Below are positions 16,374 to 25,169 of a DNA stretch of 39,461 nucleotides, one piece after another. Source of the stretch: Bacteroidales bacterium (GTDB lineage Bacteria > Bacteroidota > Bacteroidia > Bacteroidales > F082). The stretch covers positions 1 through 39,461 of the forward strand of contig JAILDR010000011.1 in NCBI GenBank assembly GCA_024689285.1, written 5' to 3'. Numbering within the stretch: position 1 is the first letter of the stretch; each line of letters opens with the position of its first letter. A program made the translations under genes and the position numbers. Under the pieces are notes generated by a model. It saw only the letters and a program-made list of their open reading frames with translations. It had not been told where the DNA came from and did not search any database.

Positions 16374-17582
16374 ATGTCAGAAAACAACGTTTCCAATATC
16401 CACTCGGAAGACTATGCCGACATCAAGCCGCTGTATGAGTCACACTACGGCAACAGTCGTGTCTTCACTGCCCAATACAACGGCAGGAAAGTGGTTATCA
16501 AGGCATTGAAAGAGCAATACGCCAACGATTCGCGCTGTCGTGCCAAGCTCCACGAAGAATACGACATGACGAGTCTTTTGGACAACCGTTTCATCCGCAA
16601 GGTCATTGATTTCGTCAACATAGAAGGTTTAGGCGACTGCATCGTGCTTGAATACATCGAGGGCAAGTCATTGGCTGAGCACGTGCGTGTCGGCACTCTT
16701 TCAGAGAAACAGGTCAAGAGCGTGCTCATTGACGTATGCGACGCACTGTCATACATGCACCGCAACCAGATAGTGCACGGCAACTTGAAGCCCGAGAACA
16801 TCATCATCACCGCCAACGACAGTCGCGCCAAACTCATCGACATTGGCGTTCCGAAGACCGAGCAAGATGCCGACCGCGAACTGCTCATCAAGGAGATGGC
16901 TTTTGTGGCACCTGAGATTATCAAAGGCGAGGATTACGACTCGCGTGCCGACATCTACTCGTTGGGAAAAATCATGGAGTTCTTTAACGAGCGCAACATC
17001 TCAAAGCAGTTCAATGCAGTGGCTACCCACTGTACCCAGTTCTCGAAGGAACAGCGTTACGACAGCATTTCGGAGGTACGTTCTGCCATCGCCAAGGGGC
17101 ATCCTATTGTGAAAATCATCATTGCCGTAGCAGCGGTAGTCTTGATAGCCTTATTGGCAGCCATTTATATCCCGAAGATTAAGACCAATATGGAAAAAGA
17201 GCGCGCAGAACGTATGGCCAAGGATTTCGAAAGGGAAGTCAGCAACATGCAAAATGAACTGCCCTCACTATGCGAAAAATACCAACTAAAATCGCTCAAC
17301 GAGCCCATCAATTTCAGCTGGGCCGACGACAGTCTGCGTTATGTGTCGAGCCTCACGCCTTATTTCAGCTCCGATGAATACAAGAGCCAAGCCATGAAAG
17401 CTTTGGAAAGCCAACGCGAAGCCATCGAGGAAAGCCGTCGCGCTGACTTTGACAAACTGCTCGTCAGCGAGTTCAAGCAAGCTACCGACAGTGTTGCCTT
17501 GCAACTGAAGACAGCATTGCCTGACCCCACCGAAGACCAACTCCTCATCATGGCCGGCAAATGGTACAACCAAATAAAATAA
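16374..17582 (+). CDS. Membrane-anchored protein kinase-like protein, probable pseudokinase
   Basis: A 402-aa protein with an N-terminal Hanks-type kinase fold (about 15-240), one transmembrane helix (about 247-268) and a periplasmic coiled-coil-rich C-terminus. The ATP-anchoring Lys is present (K43 in VVIKALK), as are LKPEN (138-142), APE (179-181) and the F-helix D193. But the catalytic loop reads HGNLKPEN instead of HRDLKPEN, so the catalytic Asp is N137, and DFG reads DIG (156-158). This suggests a kinase fold with little or no phosphotransfer, perhaps acting as a scaffold or nucleotide sensor. It precedes the SprE/PorW-like gene by 39 nt, so it may signal to or organise the secretion/gliding machinery; that link is inferred. 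Confidence 0.85.
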   Translation: MSENNVSNIHSEDYADIKPLYESHYGNSRVFTAQYNGRKVVIKALKEQYANDSRCRAKLHEEYDMTSLLDNRFIRKVIDFVNIEGLGDCIVLEYIEGKSLAEHVRVGTLSEKQVKSVLIDVCDALSYMHRNQIVHGNLKPENIIITANDSRAKLIDIGVPKTEQDADRELLIKEMAFVAPEIIKGEDYDSRADIYSLGKIMEFFNERNISKQFNAVATHCTQFSKEQRYDSISEVRSAIAKGHPIVKIIIAVAAVVLIALLAAIYIPKIKTNMEKERAERMAKDFEREVSNMQNELPSLCEKYQLKSLNEPINFSWADDSLRYVSSLTPYFSSDEYKSQAMKALESQREAIEESRRADFDKLLVSEFKQATDSVALQLKTALPDPTEDQLLIMAGKWYNQIK

Positions 17583-17621
17583 TCGCGGCAAAACGGAGTT
17601 ATTGAAAAAAACGACAACCCA

Positions 17622-20285
17622 GTGCGAAGAAAGAACTACCTCATATTATTTTTTGCGACAGTGCTGTTCCTCTGCGGCGGATGTTCCACCAAGAAGAACA
17701 CGCTGACGCGCCGTATGTTCCACAACCTGACCAGCCACTACAATGTGTACTGGAATGGTGAGCAGAGTCTAATCGAGGGAGACCAACAATTAAAAACCAG
17801 CGTAAAAGACGATTTTTCACAAGTTTTACGTGTCTATAATTATGGCACTCAACAAGACGGCATGTCTTTGAACTCAAAAATGGACCGTGCCCTGGAGAAG
17901 ACCTCCATCTGCGTTCAGAAGCACTCGATGCGATTCGGCAGCCGTGAACGCGTGAGATGGATTGACGATGCCTACCTCGTGATGGGCAAAGCTCACTTCT
18001 ACAAGCACGATTACATCCCTGCCCGTCGCACTTTCGACTTCGTCGCCACTGAGTACAGTTACAACGACATTGCTTATGTTGCCAACCTTTGGCTTATCAA
18101 GACCTTCATCCAGACAGAGCAATATCCACGCGCCATCGCCACCATTGAGCAATTACAAGCCAAGACAGCAGGTCTCAACAAGTTGCCCAAGGAGCTGACG
18201 CGCAATATGGATTTCACTATTGCCGACTATTACATCGCCACAAAAGACTATACCAGTGCGATGAAATATCTCCAAAGCGGCCTACTTTACAACAAAGACC
18301 GCGATACCCGCACACGCGCGATGTTCATTTTGGGACAAATCTACATGCGGCAAGGCGATTCCGACCGCGCCATCGCCCAATTCAAAAAAGTCATCAAGCG
18401 CAACCCTGCTTACGAGATGACCTTTGAGTCGCGAATGAACATGGCTAAAATGGGCTCTGCCGACAATGCTGCTGAACTCTACAAGATGCTGAACAAGATG
18501 CTCCGTGACCCGAACAACGAAGATTATTGCGACCGTATCTACTATGCCATGGCTGAGTTGGCGTTGCGCGAAGGTGATGAAAACAAAGCGTTGCGTTACC
18601 TCCGCAAGTCGGTGGCCGCCTTTAAGGACAACCGCATCCAACGCGCACAGTCATCTCTGAAAGCCGCCTCCATGTATTTCGCCCGCAACGAATATGAGCT
18701 TTCACAAGCATACTACGACACGGCGGTCAACAGCATGACTCGCGAAACACCTGGCTACGACAGCATCCTCAACATCTCGCAGACCTTGAACGAATTAGTA
18801 ATGTATGCCAACACCGTTCACGACCAAGACAGTCTGCTGCGTGTGGCCGCTATGGATTCCGTCAGCCGCAACACACTCATTGATCACATCATAGCCCAAG
18901 TCATCGAACAAGAGGAACGTCAGAAAGCACAACAAGAATACGAGGAGCAACTTGCTTTGATGGGTGCTGCCACGGGCGATGCCCCAAAGGTCTCTGAACC
19001 TACTTCAAGCAGCGGATCATCGTGGTATTTCTACAACCCGACTGCAATAAGCAAGGGCTTCACGGAATTCACCCGCAAGTGGGGCATGCGCAAAAACGAA
19101 GACAATTGGCGCATCAGCGACAAACAGAGCATGAGTGCATTCTTAAACGGCGAGAACAACAATGAAGAAATAACCGAGGCCAAAAATGCCAAAGCCAAGC
19201 AGGACTCACTCAATGCCACCTATACCGACCATGACCGTGGCTACTATCTGCGCGACCTGCCCTTCGAGCCTGAACAAAAAGAAGTTTGCGACTCTCTTAT
19301 CGCTGACGGACTATACAACTTAGGCTTCCTCTACATGGATCGCCTCAACGACCTTCCTCGCAGTATCGAGTCATACAAAGAGTTGGATGCACGCTATCCC
19401 AACAACGAAAAGGAACTACCCTGCTGGTATGCCCTTTACAAAATGTACAAAGACCTCAACGACGAGGACAACTCTTTGGTTTACAAAAATAAAATCCTCG
19501 ACAAATACCCCACTTCAAGTTACGCCCAATTCATTAATGACCCCCAATACTTCAAAAAACTGCAAGAGAAGGAAAAGGAGTCGTCAGACTTCTACAGCAA
19601 GACTTACGATGCTTTCGAACAAGGCCAATACTATCGAGTGAAAATCAATACGGAGCGGGCGCTGCAACTCTACGAAGCTGACACTGCCATGCTACCTCGC
19701 TTCGCTTTCCTACATGCTGTTGCCAGCGGGCGTCTCACCTCAGTCGACACGATGGCTTTCGAATTATACCGCCTCGTGCGAGCTTATCCCAACCACAGCA
19801 TCACACCCTTTGCACAACAAGTATTGGAACAAATCAACGACGAATACCATATCGGCCTTGTGCTGAACGACATCAACAGCAAAGAAGGTGGTGATGAACC
19901 TGAAGTGAAGAAAGCCACTCCTTACTTGCTCAATCCCAATTCCGAACATTTCGTGATGATTGTGTGCAATACCAAGAACGTTCGCGTCGAACCGCTTAAG
20001 GTCCGTATCAGCGACTTCAACAAGCGCGAGTATCGCATCCGCTCATTCAACATCAAAAACGTTATTCTTGACGACAATCGCACCGTCATCACCATCGGCA
20101 ATTTCGATAATCAAAAACAGGCCGAAGACTACATCACTTCCATGTTCCTTAACGACTATGTCTTTGGCGGCATCGACAAGCAGCACTATACCATTATACC
20201 TATCTCGGGTACCAATTATCCCATCTTCTACCAAGCGAAAGACATGGAAGAATATGAACAATTCCTCAAATCCAACCTTAAGTAA
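17622..20285 (+). CDS. SprE/PorW-like TPR lipoprotein of the type IX secretion system
   Basis: An 887-aa lipoprotein: signal MRRKNYLILFFATVLFLCGG with lipidated C21, then a long array of TPR repeats (for example ALFILGQIYMRQGDSDRAI-like units at about 205-260 and 560-620) and a low-complexity QEEY/EEQ segment near 430. Length, N-terminal sequence (TSHYNVYWNGE) and repeat layout fit SprE of Flavobacterium and PorW of Porphyromonas, which link the outer-membrane translocon to the inner-membrane motor. The start is GTG at 17622; no in-frame ATG gives the lipoprotein signal. A bactofilin gene follows after 11 nt. Identification with PorW is from memory of the family and needs an alignment. Confidence 0.8.
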   Translation: MRRKNYLILFFATVLFLCGGCSTKKNTLTRRMFHNLTSHYNVYWNGEQSLIEGDQQLKTSVKDDFSQVLRVYNYGTQQDGMSLNSKMDRALEKTSICVQKHSMRFGSRERVRWIDDAYLVMGKAHFYKHDYIPARRTFDFVATEYSYNDIAYVANLWLIKTFIQTEQYPRAIATIEQLQAKTAGLNKLPKELTRNMDFTIADYYIATKDYTSAMKYLQSGLLYNKDRDTRTRAMFILGQIYMRQGDSDRAIAQFKKVIKRNPAYEMTFESRMNMAKMGSADNAAELYKMLNKMLRDPNNEDYCDRIYYAMAELALREGDENKALRYLRKSVAAFKDNRIQRAQSSLKAASMYFARNEYELSQAYYDTAVNSMTRETPGYDSILNISQTLNELVMYANTVHDQDSLLRVAAMDSVSRNTLIDHIIAQVIEQEERQKAQQEYEEQLALMGAATGDAPKVSEPTSSSGSSWYFYNPTAISKGFTEFTRKWGMRKNEDNWRISDKQSMSAFLNGENNNEEITEAKNAKAKQDSLNATYTDHDRGYYLRDLPFEPEQKEVCDSLIADGLYNLGFLYMDRLNDLPRSIESYKELDARYPNNEKELPCWYALYKMYKDLNDEDNSLVYKNKILDKYPTSSYAQFINDPQYFKKLQEKEKESSDFYSKTYDAFEQGQYYRVKINTERALQLYEADTAMLPRFAFLHAVASGRLTSVDTMAFELYRLVRAYPNHSITPFAQQVLEQINDEYHIGLVLNDINSKEGGDEPEVKKATPYLLNPNSEHFVMIVCNTKNVRVEPLKVRISDFNKREYRIRSFNIKNVILDDNRTVITIGNFDNQKQAEDYITSMFLNDYVFGGIDKQHYTIIPISGTNYPIFYQAKDMEEYEQFLKSNLK

Positions 20286-20296
20286 AATATAAATAT

Positions 20297-20665
20297 ATGA
20301 AAGTCATGGAATCACCAGTACGCAACCTCATAGGCACGGGCACCGTGATTAAGGGCGACATCGAATCAAACGGCGACATCCGCATCGATGGCCAGCTCAT
20401 TGGTTCCCTCAAGTCGAACGGCAAAGTCGTAATCGGCCAAACCGGTGTGTTTGAAGGCGACCTCAACTGCAAGCAAGCTGAAATAGCCGGCAACGTCAAA
20501 GGCATCATCGCCACCGAAGAGCTGACTGCGCTGAAAGCCACCTCAAGGGTTGAAGTAGACCTAAGCACCAAGCAACTCCTTATCGAAGTCGGTGCCCAAT
20601 TCACCGGCAAATGCGTCATGGGTCAGCAATCCACCGTTGCCATGCCCAAGCAAAAAATCGGCTAA
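20297..20665 (+). CDS. Bactofilin (polymer-forming cytoskeletal protein)
   Basis: A 122-aa protein made of a beta-helical core: [20 protein letters not shown], then [11 protein letters not shown] and EIAGNVKG repeats, the hallmark of bactofilins, which polymerise without nucleotide on the inner face of the membrane. An alternative start is the Met at 20306 (MESPVRN). It sits 11 nt after the SprE-like gene and 2 nt before folE, so it belongs to the same transcript; co-transcription of a cytoskeletal scaffold with a secretion/gliding lipoprotein suggests a spatial role. Confidence 0.93.
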   Translation: MKVMESPVRNLIGTGTVIKGDIESNGDIRIDGQLIGSLKSNGKVVIGQTGVFEGDLNCKQAEIAGNVKGIIATEELTALKATSRVEVDLSTKQLLIEVGAQFTGKCVMGQQSTVAMPKQKIG

Positions 20666-20667
20666 CA

Positions 20668-21288
20668 ATGACAGAAGACAAGCTGAAACGTTTCGGCTAT
20701 AAAATTACCGAAGAATTCGATCCTGAGACGACGGCCAAGTTGCAGGAGCATTATAAGGCTATCTTAGAGCTTTTAGGTGAAGACTCGCAGCGAGAGGGCT
20801 TGCTGAAGACACCATATCGCATGGCCCGTTCGATGCAGTTTCTCACCCAAGGCTATGCCCAGGATCCAATGGAAATCCTGCTCTCGGCCAAATTCAAGGA
20901 AGACTACCGCCAAATGGTCATCGTCAAGGACATTGAGGTATATTCGCTATGCGAGCATCATCTCATCCCATTCATCGGCAAGGCTCATGTGGGTTACATC
21001 CCCAACGGCTACATCACCGGATTGAGCAAGATAGCCCGCGTAGTGGAGGCATACTCACGACGTCTGCAGGTACAAGAGCGCTTGACAACACAAATCAAGA
21101 ACGCCATCAACGAAGCCCTGCACCCGCTTGGTGTTGCAGTCGTCATTGAGGCCAAACACCTTTGCATGTCAATGCGTGGCGTACAGAAACAAGGTGCCGT
21201 CACCACCACCAGCGATTTTATTGGTGCTTTCGAACGCGAGTCGACACGAGAGGAATTCTTCCAACTGATAGGATCCAACCTACATTAA
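20668..21288 (+). CDS. folE: GTP cyclohydrolase I
   Basis: This cytosolic enzyme converts GTP to 7,8-dihydroneopterin triphosphate, the first step of tetrahydrofolate synthesis. From ATG 20668 the protein is 206 aa. The zinc ligands are visible as C95 and H98 ([10 protein letters not shown]) and C166 ([10 protein letters not shown]), with further hallmarks [19 protein letters not shown] and the RLQVQERLT helix. The frame is open 19 codons further upstream but that part overlaps the bactofilin gene. It lies inside the rightward run without an own promoter that I can see. Confidence 0.96.
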   Translation: MTEDKLKRFGYKITEEFDPETTAKLQEHYKAILELLGEDSQREGLLKTPYRMARSMQFLTQGYAQDPMEILLSAKFKEDYRQMVIVKDIEVYSLCEHHLIPFIGKAHVGYIPNGYITGLSKIARVVEAYSRRLQVQERLTTQIKNAINEALHPLGVAVVIEAKHLCMSMRGVQKQGAVTTTSDFIGAFERESTREEFFQLIGSNLH

Positions 21289-21308
21289 CCGTTAAATATT
21301 AAATCATT

Positions 21309-22193
21309 ATGATTAAAGCATACGTTTTCCCCGGACAAGGGGCTCAATTTGTGGGAATGGGCAAAGACTTGTACGACAAGTCGCCAAAAGCGAAAGACAT
21401 GTTCAAGAAAGCCAACAACATCTTGAAGTTCAAAATTACCGATGTCATGTTTGAAGGCACCGCTGAAGACTTGCGTCAGACTAAGGTCACACAACCAGCC
21501 ATCTTCCTTCACTCGGTCATCCTCGCCTCACTGCTTGAGGACTTCGACCCCACTATGGTTGCCGGCCATTCTTTGGGTGAGTTTTCTGCCTTGGTTGCCA
21601 GCAAGGTTTTAGGCTTTGAAGATGGACTGCGCTTGGTGAGCAAACGTGCTATGGCCATGCAGAAGGCCTGCGAGGCCCAGCCTGGCACGATGGCTGCCAT
21701 CATCGGAGCCGAAGACGCACTGATTGAAAATGTCTGCGCCGCCATCAAGGACACGGTGGTGGTTCCCGCCAACTACAATTGCCCTGGACAGCTGGTCATT
21801 TCAGGTTCAGTGGAAGGTGTGGCTGCCGCTTCCGAGAAGCTAAAGGAAGCAGGAGCCAAGCGTGTGCTTCCGCTCAGCGTAGGTGGCGCATTCCATAGCC
21901 CCCTGATGGAGCCGGCTCGCGTTGAACTGGCTGAAGCCATCAATGAAACCACCTTTAACCAAGGCATCTGCCCCATCTATCAAAACGTCACAGGACAGTC
22001 GGTCAACGACCCAGAGATCATCAAGAAAAACCTTATCGCCCAGCTGACCTCACCAGTGCTTTGGACACAGACCATGAGCAACATCCTATCCACAGGTGTT
22101 CGCAGTGTCATAGAAGTAGGTCCCGGCACGGTGCTGCAAGGTCTGTTCCGCAAGATGGACCGCAACCTTGAGCTGTCAAGCGCAACAGTCTGA
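21309..22193 (+). CDS. fabD: Malonyl-CoA-ACP transacylase
   Basis: This enzyme transfers malonyl from CoA to acyl carrier protein for fatty acid synthesis. The 294-aa protein has FPGQGAQFVGMG at the N-terminus, the nucleophile S88 in GHSLGE, the catalytic H196 in GAFHSPLM and the QPAIF and R-containing (RAMAMQ) motifs of the family. It is 20 nt behind folE and 16 nt ahead of the S41 protease start, within the rightward run. Confidence 0.97.
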   Translation: MIKAYVFPGQGAQFVGMGKDLYDKSPKAKDMFKKANNILKFKITDVMFEGTAEDLRQTKVTQPAIFLHSVILASLLEDFDPTMVAGHSLGEFSALVASKVLGFEDGLRLVSKRAMAMQKACEAQPGTMAAIIGAEDALIENVCAAIKDTVVVPANYNCPGQLVISGSVEGVAAASEKLKEAGAKRVLPLSVGGAFHSPLMEPARVELAEAINETTFNQGICPIYQNVTGQSVNDPEIIKKNLIAQLTSPVLWTQTMSNILSTGVRSVIEVGPGTVLQGLFRKMDRNLELSSATV

Positions 22194-22209
22194 TTCACAT
22201 TCAGCATTT

Positions 22210-23802
22210 ATGGATAGAGAAAGGAACAGCGGATTCAACCTTTTCCTCTTATTGGCGGCAGGAATCTGCCTTGGCTTGGTTTTCAACAAAACCGCTCAAG
22301 GCTTAAAGAAAGAGGTACCCGTCAGCGAATTCAGTAAGTTCGACGAGGTAATGTGGTATGTCAATAAGCAATACGTTGATACTATTGACAGCCAGCAGCT
22401 TGAAGATGAAGCTATCGCTGCGATGATTGAGGAACTTGACCCCCATAGCATATATATATCACAAGACGAATTCAATACCGTCAACGACCCGCTCTTGGGA
22501 AGTTTTGAGGGCATTGGTGTGCAATTTCGAATAGAGAATGACACTATTGCCATCGTAAGCGTCATCAAAGGAGGTCCTTCTGAGAAGGTAGGCATCATGG
22601 CAGGAGACCGTATCGTCAAAATCAACGACTCGCTTGTAGCCAGCTCCAAACTCAAGAACGAAGATGTCATGCGCTTGCTGAAGGGGCCGAAAGGCACAAA
22701 AGTGAAAGCAGGCATTTACCGCCGTGGTGTTGAGGGTTTGATGGATTTCACCATCACACGCGATGTCATCCCTACGTATAGCGTCGACATTGCCTATATG
22801 CTTGACAAAGAGATTGGTTTCTTGAAACTCAGCAAATTTTCCGCCACCACCTACGATGAATTCAAACGCGGCATCCGCAAGCTCCAGTCACAAGGCATGA
22901 AAAAACTCATCTTCGACCTGCGTGGCAATTCGGGTGGCTACCTCAATGCTGCCGTCGACATCGCTGATGAATTCCTTCCCAAAGGGAGCATGATTGTCTA
23001 CACTGAGGGCCGCAACCGTCCGCGCCGTGACATGAAAGCCCGCCGCCGTGGTATACTGGAGAGCATTCCCGTTGTAGTGCTTATCGACAGCGAGTCGGCC
23101 AGCGCAAGCGAGATTGTGGCTGGTGCCTTACAAGACAATGACCGCGGCACCATCATCGGACGCCGTTCCTTTGGCAAAGGCCTTGTGCAAGAGCAAATCA
23201 TGCTTAGTGACAACTCCGCCATCCGCCTGACCGTAGCACGTTACCACACCCCCACAGGCCGCTCTATCCAAAAGCCTTATGACAGCGACCGGGAAAAATA
23301 CATCTACGAGTCGTATGAGCGATACACAAACGGCGAACTGTTCAGCGAAGACAGCATCCACTTTGTCGATTCCCTAAAATACACCACACCCAAAGGCAAG
23401 ACTGTATATGGCGGCGGAGGCATCATGCCCGACATCTATGTGCCTTTGGTGAACGACAGCACCGAATATTATTTCAACCGTATTGTAAACCTTGGACTGC
23501 TCTACCAATACGCCTTTGATTACACCGACCGCCACCGCCAAGAACTTGGACGGTACAAGACCGTTGAAGCATTCAGCAAGTCATTCCACGTGACTGATGC
23601 CATGTTCAACGAATTGGTGAAACGGGCTGAAGAAAAAGGCATCAAAGGCACCGACGAGCAAAAGCAAGTGGCCCGCCGCGAGACCAACACTTTGCTCAAG
23701 GCCTACATTGCCCGCGACCTCTTCGATGATGAAGGCTTCTACCCTATCTATGCCCCTATGGATGAAATATTGCAGCGGGCAATAGAGGAGTTGAAGAAAT
23801 AA
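22210..23802 (+). CDS. Carboxy-terminal processing peptidase (S41, CtpA type)
   Basis: From ATG 22210 the protein is 530 aa; the longer frame from 22168 overlaps fabD. It has an N-terminal membrane anchor (FNLFLLLAAGICLGLVF), a PDZ domain at about 85-165 (SFEGIGVQF, SVIKGGPSEKVGIMAGDRI) and an S41 core with LIFDLRGNSGGYL, the catalytic Ser S298 in ESASASEIVAGAL and the catalytic Lys K323 in GRRSFGKGLVQ. It acts in the periplasm, cutting proteins near their C-termini for envelope protein turnover. It ends the rightward run. Confidence 0.95.
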   Translation: MDRERNSGFNLFLLLAAGICLGLVFNKTAQGLKKEVPVSEFSKFDEVMWYVNKQYVDTIDSQQLEDEAIAAMIEELDPHSIYISQDEFNTVNDPLLGSFEGIGVQFRIENDTIAIVSVIKGGPSEKVGIMAGDRIVKINDSLVASSKLKNEDVMRLLKGPKGTKVKAGIYRRGVEGLMDFTITRDVIPTYSVDIAYMLDKEIGFLKLSKFSATTYDEFKRGIRKLQSQGMKKLIFDLRGNSGGYLNAAVDIADEFLPKGSMIVYTEGRNRPRRDMKARRRGILESIPVVVLIDSESASASEIVAGALQDNDRGTIIGRRSFGKGLVQEQIMLSDNSAIRLTVARYHTPTGRSIQKPYDSDREKYIYESYERYTNGELFSEDSIHFVDSLKYTTPKGKTVYGGGGIMPDIYVPLVNDSTEYYFNRIVNLGLLYQYAFDYTDRHRQELGRYKTVEAFSKSFHVTDAMFNELVKRAEEKGIKGTDEQKQVARRETNTLLKAYIARDLFDDEGFYPIYAPMDEILQRAIEELKK

Positions 23803-23831
23803 AAGCAAATATAGTTTTTTTGACAAAAGGA

Positions 23832-24890
23832 TTATTCGTAATGCCTAATCCTAACCTCAATCCCATTGGCTTCAAGTTGTGACGGGATGCCACTGACATC
23901 AGTCTGCCCATAATGATAAGGGAACAGCACCTTCGGCATAACCAAGCGAGCCGCATTGACAAGTTGCTCAACAGTCATCGTATAGGGCTGGTTGCAGGGC
24001 AAAAAAGCAACGTCAATATCCTTGATGTCAGCCATTTCGGGAATATCTTCTGTATCTCCAGCGATATAGATTCTCAATCCGTCGAGAGTGAGAATGAAGC
24101 CGTTATCTCTCCCTTGGGGATGGAAGTTCTGGTGCCCTTCTGTGGTGTTATATGCAGGGACGGCCTCAACGGTAAAGTCTTCAGCAAGTTGAAGAGCATC
24201 GCCATTGGTCATCACGGTGCCATAACCAAGCATATCAACGCAACGTTGGTTGGTAATCAGTTGAGTATGGTCGCCTGTCAGCAGCTTAATCGCAGCGGTA
24301 TCAAGATGGTCGAAATGCTCGTGAGTAATGAAAATGTAATCGGCTTTAGGCATAGCAGCGTAGTCTATGGTTTTCTCTCCCAATTTGGCTACAGGGTCAA
24401 TCTCTATTTCGGTGCCATCAAATTCGATACGCATAGTGGCATGAACAAGCGCGTGTATTTTAACCGTTTTCCCGCTTTGAGTGGTAAAGCTATCGACTTC
24501 GTATGCGCTCTCGTTCTTCACAACAGGCTTACCCGCATTGATCCACGCCATAATGCCACCCTCCAGATTCACGACCTTATAACCCTCTTTGACAAGCATC
24601 CCGGCAACATTAGCAGAGCGTCGTCCACTTCTGCAATACACCGCAATAGTCTTGTCGGCAGGCAAGGATGATTTCGCTTCATCTATAAATCCATCTTGCT
24701 TCATGTCGATGTTGATGGCGTTCTGAATATGGCCATCCTTGAACTCTTCTGCGGTCCTTACATCAAGCAGAACAACGTCTTGATCTTCAATACGTGATGC
24801 AAAAGCATTGACATCCATGTTTTGATAACCATGTTGACCACAGGCGGCCAATCCTAATAAAGCAAGTAAACTGGTAATAATCTTTTTCAT
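23832..24890 (-). CDS. Lipoprotein fusing a rhodanese domain to an UlaG-like metallo-hydrolase
   Basis: From ATG 24890 the protein is 352 aa; the longer frame runs through the tRNA-Ala gene and is rejected. Lipobox LAAC (C17). Residues 22-125 form a rhodanese domain with active-site Cys C86 in VYCRSGRRS, expected to carry sulfane sulfur. Residues 140-352 form a metallo-beta-lactamase fold of the UlaG/YtnP-like type with THEHFDH (H190, H192, D194, H195), the metal-bridging D279 in AGDTED and H326 in FPYHYG. Rhodanese/metallo-hydrolase fusions are best known as persulfide dioxygenases, but those carry an ETHE1-type hydrolase in the opposite order, so the reaction here is open. A weak promoter box lies at 24913. 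Confidence 0.88.
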   Translation of the reverse strand: MKKIITSLLALLGLAACGQHGYQNMDVNAFASRIEDQDVVLLDVRTAEEFKDGHIQNAINIDMKQDGFIDEAKSSLPADKTIAVYCRSGRRSANVAGMLVKEGYKVVNLEGGIMAWINAGKPVVKNESAYEVDSFTTQSGKTVKIHALVHATMRIEFDGTEIEIDPVAKLGEKTIDYAAMPKADYIFITHEHFDHLDTAAIKLLTGDHTQLITNQRCVDMLGYGTVMTNGDALQLAEDFTVEAVPAYNTTEGHQNFHPQGRDNGFILTLDGLRIYIAGDTEDIPEMADIKDIDVAFLPCNQPYTMTVEQLVNAARLVMPKVLFPYHYGQTDVSGIPSQLEANGIEVRIRHYE

Positions 24891-24912
24891 AGTTTCACTT
24901 TGTTTGAGGCGG

Positions 24913-24920
24913 TAAAGATA
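24913..24920 (-). promoter_or_regulatory. Weak -7 box for the rhodanese fusion gene
   Basis: The minus strand reads TATCTTTA, 22 nt before ATG 24890. The last base departs from the consensus G. Confidence 0.4.
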
Positions 24921-24943
24921 GGAAAAAATATTGTCGCCAACAT

Positions 24944-24978
24944 AAAAAAGAAAACCCAGCCAATATTTGGCAGGGTTT
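24944..24978 (-). terminator. Rho-independent terminator of tRNA-Ala(GGC)
   Basis: On the minus strand AAACCC-T-GCCAA pairs with TTGGC-T-GGGTTT around a 3-nt loop (one internal T-T mismatch) and is followed by TTCTTTTTT. It starts directly after the tRNA. Confidence 0.8.
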
Positions 24979-24979
24979 G

Positions 24980-25053
<74 letters not shown>

Positions 25054-25067
25054 TTGCTTTTGCGCTG

Positions 25068-25075
25068 CAAAGATA
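25068..25075 (-). promoter_or_regulatory. Bacteroidota -7 box for tRNA-Ala(GGC)
   Basis: The minus strand reads TATCTTTGC, 14 nt upstream of the tRNA. Confidence 0.65.
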
Positions 25076-25157
25076 CAACATTTTTCAATTCGCCAAACTT
25101 TTTCGTGAAAATTTTTCTTTTTTTCTTCCACACCTCATATTATGCTGTGTAAATGCG

Positions 25158-25165
25158 TACTTTTG
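25158..25165 (+). promoter_or_regulatory. -7 box abutting the L-serine dehydratase start
   Basis: TACTTTTGC ends only four nucleotides before the ATG at 25170. If transcription starts the usual few bases downstream, the mRNA has no or almost no leader. Confidence 0.6.
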
Positions 25166-25169
25166 CACC

